Part shown: in pieces, positions 16,182 through 23,372 of the stretch
Numbering within the stretch: the stretch's first letter is position 1
How the letters are laid out: each line of letters begins with the position of its first letter
Assembly (NCBI GenBank): GCA_900545005.1
Contig: UQXO01000007.1
Span: forward strand, 1-64,000
From: an uncultured Mycoplasmatota bacterium
GTDB taxonomy: Bacteria; Bacillota_I; Bacilli_A; RF39; UBA660
DNA length: 64,000 bases
Direction of reading: 5' to 3'
The notes under the pieces: generated by a model
The model's database searches: none
The model's input: only the letters and a program-made list of their open reading frames with translations
Told to the model about the DNA's origin: nothing
Program-made: the position numbers and the translations under genes

Positions 16182-16613
16182 ATGCCTAAAACATTTGGGA
16201 TGTCTTTTTATGGCTATAATAAAAACGAAGTAAATGATTTTTTAAATAATGTAACCAAAGAATATGAGGATATGTTAAATAAACTAAAAAAAACAGCTGA
16301 TGAAAAAGCTAAATTAGAAAGTGAATTAGAACAATATAAAAGTATTGAAACTTCTTTAAGAAGAACACTGGCTTTAGCCGAAGAATCTAACCAAACGATT
16401 AGGAAATCTGCTAACGATGAATCGATAGCAATTTTAGAAGATGCTAAGAAAAACGCCTCAAGAATTATTAATGATGCTTTAATAAGAGCTCAAAAAATCC
16501 AAGATGATGCTGATAAAATAAAATTAGATACTATTAAGTATCGTAATAAAGCAATTAATATCTTAAAAGAACAAAAAGAAATCTTAGATAAATATGAAGA
16601 CATAGAGTACTAG
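16182..16613 (+). CDS. divIVA: DivIVA-family cell division/polarity protein
   Basis: 143 aa from the ATG at 16182 (site GGTGGGGGA). The N-terminal domain has F-G-M-S-F-Y-G-Y-N-K-N-E-V-N-D-F-L, matching the F-x-x-x-x-x-G-Y-x-x-x-E-V-x-x-F pattern of DivIVA lipid-binding domains. The rest is a long coiled coil. It is shorter than typical DivIVA (about 165-230 aa). DivIVA binds curved membrane at poles and septa. Confidence 0.92.
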   Translation: MPKTFGMSFYGYNKNEVNDFLNNVTKEYEDMLNKLKKTADEKAKLESELEQYKSIETSLRRTLALAEESNQTIRKSANDESIAILEDAKKNASRIINDALIRAQKIQDDADKIKLDTIKYRNKAINILKEQKEILDKYEDIEY

Positions 16614-16632
16614 AAATAGTGCTCTTCTTTTT
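16604..16632 (+). terminator. Intrinsic terminator of sepF-divIVA
   Basis: Stem AGAGTAC / GTGCTCT (one G-T pair) at 16604-16610 and 16619-16625 followed by a T-rich tail. The 5' arm lies in the last codons of divIVA. Confidence 0.7.
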
Positions 16633-16678
16633 GTATAAATTTTAAAAATCAGGGAAAAATAATCTATTTCCCATCTTT

Positions 16679-16968
16679 TTCATAGAGTTAAAAACTCTAT
16701 GAATACGCATTTACGGCACCTATTTTTAACTTATAAACTAATTTTAACACAAAACATAGCCTTTTAAAACCATATTTTTTAAGAAACATAATGTTTTTGT
16801 AGTCAAAATTCTAGTCAAAAGAAATGTTCTCAAATTCGGGTGAATACTGGCTTTGTAAGGGGTTGCTATAGTAAAAAGTAAAAATCTATTCTAGTCAAAA
16901 TTATGGTCAAAATGGCATTTAAGCCCAGTATTTACCGTACCTTTTCATAGAGTTTTTAACTCTATGAA
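16679..16968. mobile_element. 290-bp non-coding element bounded by perfect 25-bp inverted repeats (MITE- or att-like)
   Basis: This fills most of the 446-bp gene-free gap 16614-17059. The end sequences 16679-16703 and 16944-16968 are exact reverse complements, and each is itself a hairpin (TTCATAGAGTT with a 3-base loop). Inside are two pairs of direct repeats: tagtcaaaa at 16800 and 16812, and again at 16892 with a tggtcaaaa variant at 16904. Both pairs have exactly 12-base periodicity. A loosely repeated segment (GCATTTACGGCACC-like) lies inside each end. There is no open reading frame of note and no clear target duplication. It could be a miniature element or the remnant of an integrase attachment/arm region. 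Confidence 0.6.
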
Positions 16969-17059
16969 TCCAAAAATTCAATCATATTTTTAAAATAAGT
17001 ATAAATTTAGTTATTATTTTCATAAATTTGAGAATAATTAAGAAGTAAGGATTTTTATT

Positions 17060-18430
17060 ATGAAGAAAAATATATTTTTTATAGGCGTATCCATATGTCT
17101 ATTAGTTTTACTAGGAGTAGGACTTTCTTATTCTATGTGGAATATGAATATTAGTCAAGATACTAATAATGTGATTGCAACCACTAGTGAATGCTTTGAT
17201 GTTGCTATAACTAGTCAAGAAAATGCAATAAAGTTAGAAAATGCTTATCCCATAAGTGATACCAAGGGAAAAAGCTTAACTCCATTTACTTTTACTGTTA
17301 AGAATACCTGTGATATGTTTGCTTCTTACAGCGTTAGTTTAGAAAGCTTAAAAGAAAGTACTTTGCCTAGTGAGTTTCTAAAAGTTATGGTAAATGATAA
17401 TGAACCAAAATTATTAAATTCTTTAGACAGTACCGATACGGTAAATTCAGGAAGTATTGAATCTAGAGTATTAGCTAAAGGTTCCTTATCTAAAGATAGT
17501 TCCAAAGATTATTCAGTTAGATTGTGGATTGATTATGATACTACATTAGAAGATTTAGATAATGAGATTAAAATCTTAAAATCTAAAATAATTATTAAAG
17601 CAATACCACAAGGATATGCTGGTGAAACCATATTTAACTTCAATTATACTGGTGCTGAACAAATTTTTACTGTTCCTGTTTCAGGCACTTATAAACTAGA
17701 GACGTGGGGCGCCTCTGGAGTTATTAGCCATTGGGGAGGTCAAAGTGGTTATGGCGGCTACTCAACAGGATTAATTCATTTAAACAAATCAGATTTAGTC
17801 TTTTTAAATATTGGCGGTTCGGGAAGTAATAGGGGATATAACGGTGGTGATAGCAGTGAATGCGATAATTTATCAAGTGGTGGAGGTGCCACCCATATTG
17901 CCACTAAATCAGGCCTTCTTTCATCTTTAGAAAATTATATATCAGATATTTTAATTGTATCCGGAGGCGGCGGCGGAGCCGAAAGACAAGCAGCTGGATC
18001 TGGTGGTGGAATTACAGGAAATAATGGTTTTTCAATCACCAATGATGGCAATCTTTTTGGAACTGGTGGCTCTCAAATAGCCGGAGGAACGGGCTCCATT
18101 CATGCTGATAATCCAGCTAAATTTGATGTTAAAGGCAGTTTTGGCCAAGGTGGTTGCGGTAGAAGTACTTTAGATTCGGGCCCCAATGGCGGTGGCGGTT
18201 TTTATGGAGGAGGTGCTACAACCCTTCTTGGCGGAGCCGGAGGTGGTTCTGGATATATCGGTAATTCCCTATTAACTGATAAGACTATGTATTGTTATAA
18301 TTGTCAAGAATCATCTGAAGAAAGTACTAAAACTATTTCAACAACTTGTAACGAAGAAACTCCAACTGAAAATTGTGCAAAAAAGGGAAATGGTTACGCT
18401 AGAATAACTTTAATAAGTATAGATGAATAG
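17060..18430 (+). CDS. SipW-type signal peptide protein with glycine-rich C-terminal domain
   Basis: 456 aa. Signal/anchor in residues about 5-27, ending G-L-S-Y-S-M-W, is the SipW-dependent pattern. Residues about 35-185 are the TasA-like beta domain (E-C-F-D-V-A, L-T-P-F-T-F-T-V-K-N-T-C). From about 195 the sequence F-N-Y-T-G-A-E-Q-I-F-T-V-P-x-x-G-T-Y opens a glycine-rich domain. This has G-A-S-G, G-G-G-G-A and G-G-G-F-Y-G-G-G-A-T repeats of the kind found in secreted glycine-rich proteins and ALK-type receptor domains. A C-terminal loop carries four cysteines. It is probably a surface or biofilm-matrix component, co-transcribed with the gene at 18442. The glycine-rich part uses more GC-rich codons by necessity, so this is not by itself evidence of transfer. 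Confidence 0.75.
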   Translation: MKKNIFFIGVSICLLVLLGVGLSYSMWNMNISQDTNNVIATTSECFDVAITSQENAIKLENAYPISDTKGKSLTPFTFTVKNTCDMFASYSVSLESLKESTLPSEFLKVMVNDNEPKLLNSLDSTDTVNSGSIESRVLAKGSLSKDSSKDYSVRLWIDYDTTLEDLDNEIKILKSKIIIKAIPQGYAGETIFNFNYTGAEQIFTVPVSGTYKLETWGASGVISHWGGQSGYGGYSTGLIHLNKSDLVFLNIGGSGSNRGYNGGDSSECDNLSSGGGATHIATKSGLLSSLENYISDILIVSGGGGGAERQAAGSGGGITGNNGFSITNDGNLFGTGGSQIAGGTGSIHADNPAKFDVKGSFGQGGCGRSTLDSGPNGGGGFYGGGATTLLGGAGGGSGYIGNSLLTDKTMYCYNCQESSEESTKTISTTCNEETPTENCAKKGNGYARITLISIDE

Positions 18431-18441
18431 GAGAAAATAAA

Positions 18442-20418
18442 ATGAAAAGTAAAAAGAAATTAATAATAACTAGTATCTCTATAATAGCTATATGTATTGC
18501 CTTTATTGGTTTATCTTATGCTTATTGGTATGTAAGAAATATCCAGGATACTACTAGCAATGCAACGACGGGATGTTTTCAAGTAGAGCTCACTAATCAA
18601 TCGGGAGAAATAAATTTAGATAATGCATATCCAATTACAGATGAAGAAGGTCTTAAGTTAAAACCATTTAGTTTTACCATTCATAATACTTGTAGTATTT
18701 TTGCTCATTATTATGTAAATGTAGAATTATTAGAAGGTACAACTTTAAATAGTCATTATGTAGCTACGAGAGTTAATAATGAAGAGATTAAGACTTTAGA
18801 TAGCTTTAATACAGCAGTAACTACTATCGACAACAGCGTATCTTCATATACGGTAGCTGAAGGTTACCTAGGAGCCGATGACCAAGAAGACTATAGTATT
18901 TCCTTATGGATAGATGAAGATGTAACGGTAGATGATGATATCTTTGGAAAGATTTTTAAATCAAAAGTAGTAGTAAATTCTGAACCTGGTAGCTATGATC
19001 CTGTAAGTGCTGGCTATACTAAGCTAGGTGATGCTATCTTAGCTAATGAATATCAAACAACGCCAGATATAGCTAAGGCAAAAATTGCTAATAAACAAGA
19101 AGTTGATTTAACTAATACTGCTCCCGTAATTAAATGGGTTGAAAAGACAGGAGAAAATTCAACCAAAAGTATTATAAAAATTAGCTCAAATTCGATTAAT
19201 ATAGATGATGCTACTAGTGAATTAACTGAGAATGATACAAAATTAAAACTATATACATCGTATTCATTTGATGCTGATACGGCAAAATATAAATTAAGTA
19301 ATCCGATTGTTGCTGATCCAACTACTTTAGATTATTCAAATGGAACTAATTATTATATTATAGAAGAAGATATGAGTTTTAACCAAATGACAAAAAAGTT
19401 ATTTACTCATAATCTCTTGAGTGACATTACCATATATCTTATTAAAGACGCTTCTAAGTCATCTTCAAAATTGATGTTAAATAATACTTCTTATGATAGT
19501 GTAAAATATAATCTTAATGTAACGTCTTTAACAGAAATGGAGTTAGAAACTGATAAATCTGATAGAGGCTTATATCAAAGTACTGATGATTATGGGACAA
19601 CCTATTATTATCGAGGCAATGTTAAGAATAACAATGTTTATTTTGCCGGATTTTATTGGCAAATAGTGAGAATAAACGGTGATGGTTCCATAAGACTTAT
19701 TTATAATGGTGCCGTAAAAAATGCTAATGGCATAAATCAATCAATAAATAGTAAAACTTATCAATTTAATAAAGTATATAATGATCCTGCTTATGTTGGC
19801 TATATGTATGGTGATTCGGAGGGAACGACAGTTGATGAAGTTCATAACAATACTAATTCATCGCCTATTAAAATAATAATAGATAACTGGTATCAAAATA
19901 ACATTATTAGCAATGGTTACGACGACTATATATCAATAACTGCCGGATTTTGTGGAGATAGAACAGTTATTAAAGGCGATGGTGTAAGTAACACAGCGGA
20001 AACAACATTTGGAGCACTAGGAAGACTGCAGCAGAATTCTGCACAATTCAATTGTCCAGAATTATCAAGGGATTTATATACAACTGCTGATGCTAATATT
20101 GGAAATAAGGCGTTAACATATCCAATTGGTTTAATAACTTCTGATGAATTAGTCTTTGCTGGCATGGATTCTAAACATACTAATAGGTTATCTTGGATTT
20201 ATTCAGAATTAAATAGTTGGACTATGTCACCTTCCACATTTAACGTATCATATTCGATGGGGAGATTGTTTTATCAAATTGGTAGTGGATATATTCATAT
20301 TCATGGGTGGCCAACAAGCACGTTAAGTGTCCGTCCTGTTATAAATCTAAAAGAAGATGTAGAAATATCAGGTGGAATGGGGACGGCAAATGATCCATTT
20401 ATTGTGAAAACTAATTAA
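18442..20418 (+). CDS. SipW-type signal peptide surface protein, divergent C-terminal domain
   Basis: 658 aa, 11 bases after the glycine-rich gene, ribosome site AGGAG. It has a signal/anchor ending G-L-S-Y-A-Y-W-Y, then a TasA-like domain with C-F-Q-V-E-L-T-N-Q-S and T-I-H-N-T-C. A middle region has no match I recognise. A Y-W-Q-I-V-R-I-N-G-D-G-S-I motif follows near residue 410, and a C-terminal domain ends L-S-V-R-P-V-I-N-L-K. It parallels the proteins at 1465 and 37138 in architecture. Its terminal block does not show the GC-rich NNC/NNT codon run of those two, so it may be a non-diversified or older copy. Confidence 0.72.
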   Translation: MKSKKKLIITSISIIAICIAFIGLSYAYWYVRNIQDTTSNATTGCFQVELTNQSGEINLDNAYPITDEEGLKLKPFSFTIHNTCSIFAHYYVNVELLEGTTLNSHYVATRVNNEEIKTLDSFNTAVTTIDNSVSSYTVAEGYLGADDQEDYSISLWIDEDVTVDDDIFGKIFKSKVVVNSEPGSYDPVSAGYTKLGDAILANEYQTTPDIAKAKIANKQEVDLTNTAPVIKWVEKTGENSTKSIIKISSNSINIDDATSELTENDTKLKLYTSYSFDADTAKYKLSNPIVADPTTLDYSNGTNYYIIEEDMSFNQMTKKLFTHNLLSDITIYLIKDASKSSSKLMLNNTSYDSVKYNLNVTSLTEMELETDKSDRGLYQSTDDYGTTYYYRGNVKNNNVYFAGFYWQIVRINGDGSIRLIYNGAVKNANGINQSINSKTYQFNKVYNDPAYVGYMYGDSEGTTVDEVHNNTNSSPIKIIIDNWYQNNIISNGYDDYISITAGFCGDRTVIKGDGVSNTAETTFGALGRLQQNSAQFNCPELSRDLYTTADANIGNKALTYPIGLITSDELVFAGMDSKHTNRLSWIYSELNSWTMSPSTFNVSYSMGRLFYQIGSGYIHIHGWPTSTLSVRPVINLKEDVEISGGMGTANDPFIVKTN

Positions 20419-20468
20419 GTAACGGGGCCGAAATTAATGTGTTCTCTTATCAAATGGCCCCGTTACTT
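20417..20468. repeat. GC-rich 13-bp perfect inverted repeat after the 18442 gene
   Basis: Arms 20417-20429 and 20456-20468 (AAGTAACGGGGCC / GGCCCCGTTACTT) separated by 26 bases, with the left arm starting in the TAA stop. It is unusually GC-rich for this genome and lacks a T tract, so it is not a typical terminator. Confidence 0.75.
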
Positions 20469-20476
20469 TGAATATT

Positions 20477-20508
20477 AAGACTTGTAGAAATTCTATAAGT
20501 CTTTTTTT
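20477..20508 (+). terminator. Intrinsic terminator before sigK
   Basis: Stem 20477-20489 with 20491-20503 (one G-T pair) followed by a T tract. It ends the transcript 17060-20418. Confidence 0.8.
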
Positions 20509-20543
20509 AATACTAATTAAATACAATGTACTAGGGTGGTTTA

Positions 20544-21236
20544 ATGATAAATATAATTATAAACTTCTTGAAAAGTATTTTCTTATTTACAGGGAGTTAT
20601 TCTAATACAGTCTTTAAAGAACCATTAAGTCCATTAGAAGAAGAAAAGTATATTAACTTAATGGAAACCGGAGATAAGGAAGCTAGAAATATCTTAATCG
20701 AACATAATCTTAGATTAGTAGCCCATATCGTTAAGAAATTTAATCCTCCACTGACTCTAACTGATGATTTAATAAGTATTGGGACTATAGGACTTATTAA
20801 AGGAATAGATTCTTATAAGAAGAATAAGAATATTAAAATTACTACTTATGCTGCTAGATGTATAGAAAATGAAATTCTTATGTATTATCGCCAATCTAAG
20901 AAATATCAAAATACTGTTTCTTTAGATGATTATATTGGTATTGATAAAGAAGGTAATAAGATTAATTTAAAAGATGTTATTAAAGATAAGAATAAACCTA
21001 TTGAAGAAGAATTATATCTTAAAGATAATATCGACTTATTAAAGAAATTTATTACGAAGTTAAATAAAAGAGAACAGAATATCATTACTAATAGGTATGG
21101 TCTTAATAATAGAAAAGCTAAGACTCAAAAAGAAATAGCTAAAGAAATGCATATCTCTAGAAGTTATGTTTCCAGAATAGAAAAACGAGCGATAAGTAAA
21201 ATCCTAAGAGAATTTATTAAGACTTCGAAGACTTAA
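20544..21236 (+). CDS. sigK: RNA polymerase sporulation sigma factor SigK (uninterrupted)
   Basis: 230 aa. Residues about 27-37 L-S-P-L-E-E-E-K-Y and 44-70 A-R-N-I-L-I-E-H-N-L-R-L-V-A-H-I-V-K-K-F are the SigK form of region 2. Region 2.3-2.4 reads T-T-Y-A-A-R-C-I-E-N-E-I-L-M-Y-Y, and region 4 ends H-I-S-R-S-Y-V-S-R-I-E-K-R-A. The hydrophobic N-terminus (about 20 residues) matches the pro-sequence of pro-SigK, which is removed by an intramembrane protease in Bacillus. The gene is continuous, with no skin-type insertion. SigK drives late mother-cell genes. No processing protease gene is in the window. Confidence 0.93.
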   Translation: MINIIINFLKSIFLFTGSYSNTVFKEPLSPLEEEKYINLMETGDKEARNILIEHNLRLVAHIVKKFNPPLTLTDDLISIGTIGLIKGIDSYKKNKNIKITTYAARCIENEILMYYRQSKKYQNTVSLDDYIGIDKEGNKINLKDVIKDKNKPIEEELYLKDNIDLLKKFITKLNKREQNIITNRYGLNNRKAKTQKEIAKEMHISRSYVSRIEKRAISKILREFIKTSKT

Positions 21237-21510
21237 TAAGTTTTAAAGACTTAGAAGGTTTTATGGAATTTAAATATTCTAAGATAATAAAACCTGCTGG
21301 AAACTTATTAATATTACGAATACTTTTGATGATAATAGAACATTCAAGAAAATTGACTACTAGGTCATTACCTCTCTTATGAATGTTTTCTAAAGAACCA
21401 TAATTATCATATAGAAGAGAATTAAGATATTCTAAGTTATTAGTTTTTCTCTTAAAACCATTATAATCAATTAAAATATAATTTACTTTTAAAGATATTT
21501 CTATTTTCAT
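21217..21510 (-). CDS. Unrecognised 97-aa protein convergent with sigK
   Basis: Start ATG (complement at 21508-21510) follows GAGGAATATT on the minus strand, a good ribosome site. The 3' end overlaps the last 20 bases of sigK. The protein is soluble, Ile/Asn/Lys-rich, with no signal peptide and no motif I can name. Convergent overlap with sigK could allow antisense interference. Confidence 0.65.
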   Translation of the reverse strand: MKIEISLKVNYILIDYNGFKRKTNNLEYLNSLLYDNYGSLENIHKRGNDLVVNFLECSIIIKSIRNINKFPAGFIILEYLNSIKPSKSLKLIKSSKS

Positions 21511-21611
21511 AATATTCCTCACTAGGTATTTAGGGTACTCTAAAGATGATGGTTTGTAAAGAAAAATATCACAAAAAATAAACTTTTTGTTTAAATAATA
21601 TTATTTTTTGC

Positions 21612-21617
21612 TATAAT
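21612..21617 (+). promoter_or_regulatory. -10 element upstream of deoD
   Basis: TATAAT preceded by TTGC, 21 bases before the deoD start. No convincing -35. Confidence 0.5.
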
Positions 21618-21638
21618 GTAATCATAGGAGGATAGAAA

Positions 21639-22370
21639 ATGAAACCACAAGATGAACCTATACATATTAAAGTTGAAAAGAAAAGTGATATAGCGCCTTT
21701 AGTATTGATGCCAGGAGATCCGTTGCGTGCTAAATACATAGCTGAAAAATTCTTAGATAATGCTAGACTCGTCACCAGTGTTCGCAATATGTTTGGCTTT
21801 ACAGGAACTTATAAGGGAAAGAAAATTACCATCATGGGAAGTGGCATGGGTATGCCTAGTATGAGTATCTATGCCTTTGAATTGTTTTATTACTTTGGAG
21901 TAGAAAAAATCATTCGCATCGGTACCTGTGGAGTAGTGACGAAAGATATTAAAGTACCCGAGTTAATTTTAGCTGACAGTGTATATAGTCTTTCTAATTT
22001 TGCTTATAACTATGATGGGTATGATAAAAATATGGAGTATCCTAGTAAGACTTTGAATGCTTCTATTATTAAGACGGCGGAAGAACAAGGAAAAAAACTC
22101 CATGTCGGCACGATGCTTACTTGTGATGCTTTTGGACCTTATATTGATATGGATAAAGTCTTAAGAAGAATTCCCGAAGAAGTAAAACCAATTGCCGAAG
22201 AGATGGAAGCTTATGCTCTAGTTCACGTTGCTAATACTTTTAAACGTGAGGCCACCGCAATTGTAACAGCGGTTGATTCCAAGTTTAGTGATGTCGTTTT
22301 ACCTATAGAAGACCGGGAAAAGTCCTTGGATGATATGATTACTCTAGCACTTGATGCTATTATAAGATAA
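21639..22370 (+). CDS. deoD: Purine nucleoside phosphorylase, DeoD type
   Basis: 243 aa. M-P-G-D-P-L-R-A-K near residues 27-35 (phosphate contact), G-S-G-M-G-M-P-S near 68, I-R-I-G-T-C-G near 95, and E-E-M-E-A-Y-A-L near 188 (ribose/purine contacts) define the hexameric DeoD class. It cleaves purine (deoxy)nucleosides with phosphate. Ribosome site AGGAGG. It lies next to xerD; in Bacillus xerD is likewise linked to purine nucleoside phosphorylase. Confidence 0.94.
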   Translation: MKPQDEPIHIKVEKKSDIAPLVLMPGDPLRAKYIAEKFLDNARLVTSVRNMFGFTGTYKGKKITIMGSGMGMPSMSIYAFELFYYFGVEKIIRIGTCGVVTKDIKVPELILADSVYSLSNFAYNYDGYDKNMEYPSKTLNASIIKTAEEQGKKLHVGTMLTCDAFGPYIDMDKVLRRIPEEVKPIAEEMEAYALVHVANTFKREATAIVTAVDSKFSDVVLPIEDREKSLDDMITLALDAIIR

Positions 22371-22394
22371 AGGGCGTTGGCAAGCACCAACTTG

Positions 22395-22419
22395 AAATAT
22401 AGGGAAACCTATATTTTTT
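22395..22419 (+). terminator. GAAA-tetraloop intrinsic terminator after deoD
   Basis: Stem AAATATAGG / CCTATATTT with a GAAA loop and a T run, 25 bases after the deoD stop and 15 before xerD. May reduce rather than block read-through. Confidence 0.75.
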
Positions 22420-22433
22420 AAGGATTAATATAT

Positions 22434-23291
22434 ATGGATAATGAATATAGAAATTATTTGACAAGTGTTAGAAAGTATCCTGATAATACCGTTAATAGTT
22501 ATCTTAGTGATATTACTATCTTTAAAGAGTATTTAAGTTCTTTAAAGATTAATTATCTTAAAGTAGATAAAGATATTATTAGAGAATATTTAAAAGTCTT
22601 AGGAAATAGTAATTATAAGAGTAGTAGTATTAATAGAATTCTTTCTAGTCTAAAGAATTATTATGATTATTTAGAATATAAACATCTAATAGAATATAAT
22701 CCTCTTAAGGATTTAAATAGACCAAAGAAAGAAAAAAGACTACCAAATTTCATTAATAATAATGACTACGAAGAGATAATAAAGAAATCCCTAGAACGGA
22801 CTGACTTTATAGGACGCAGAAATACTCTTTTACTAGAACTTCTTTATAGTAGTGGGATAAGAATTAGTGAAGCTCTTAATATTAAGATTAAAGATATTAA
22901 TATGGGTGATAAAAGTATTAGAATCCTAGGAAAAGGTAGTAAGATGCGCATAGTCTATTTTGGAGAGTATGCTAAAGAGTATTTAGAAGAGTATCTTAAA
23001 GTAAGAAATAGTTCTTTAGAATATTTATTTCTAAATAAGAATAATACTCTCTTAACAAGAAGAGGAGCCGAGTATATAATTAGTAATTTGGTTAAAACTA
23101 GTCTTCTAAAGAAGAAAGTAACACCCCATACATTTCGACATTCTTATGCTACCGAAATGTTAAATAATGGCGCCGATATTAGAAGTGTTCAAGAACTCTT
23201 AGGACATTCTTCTCTTTCCACGACAGGTATTTATACACATGTGACTAATGAAGTTGTAAGAAGAGAATATTTAAAAGCTTTTAAAAGATAA
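22434..23291 (+). CDS. xerD: Tyrosine recombinase XerC/XerD
   Basis: 285 aa. N-terminal SAM-like core-binding domain (to about 95), then the catalytic domain with Arg in S-S-G-I-R-I-S-E, Lys in L-G-K-G-S-K, H-T-F-R-H-S, G-H-S-S and the nucleophile Tyr in T-G-I-Y-T-H. All six catalytic positions are present. It resolves chromosome dimers at dif. XerD is preferred to XerC from its deoD neighbour, but this is not certain from sequence. It is not obviously a phage or element integrase. Confidence 0.85.
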   Translation: MDNEYRNYLTSVRKYPDNTVNSYLSDITIFKEYLSSLKINYLKVDKDIIREYLKVLGNSNYKSSSINRILSSLKNYYDYLEYKHLIEYNPLKDLNRPKKEKRLPNFINNNDYEEIIKKSLERTDFIGRRNTLLLELLYSSGIRISEALNIKIKDINMGDKSIRILGKGSKMRIVYFGEYAKEYLEEYLKVRNSSLEYLFLNKNNTLLTRRGAEYIISNLVKTSLLKKKVTPHTFRHSYATEMLNNGADIRSVQELLGHSSLSTTGIYTHVTNEVVRREYLKAFKR

Positions 23292-23348
23292 AAATGGTCT
23301 AAAATAAAAAGAATATTCTATATTTAATTAGAATAAAAAGAAAGGAAT

Positions 23349-23362
23349 AGTTAAATTTAACT
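23349..23362 (+). promoter_or_regulatory. ppdK: 14-bp palindrome between ribosome site and ppdK start
   Basis: AGTTAAATTTAACT is a perfect palindrome sitting between AAAGGAAT (23341) and the first start codons (23364-23373). It can fold so that the distant ribosome site is brought near the start, or could bind a regulator. Confidence 0.4.
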
Positions 23363-23372
23363 AGTGATGATG

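Noticed and set aside
22434..23291. Integrase belonging to the 290-bp element at 16679
   Set aside because: The gene is most like housekeeping XerC/D and lies beside deoD, a conserved setting 5.5 kb away.
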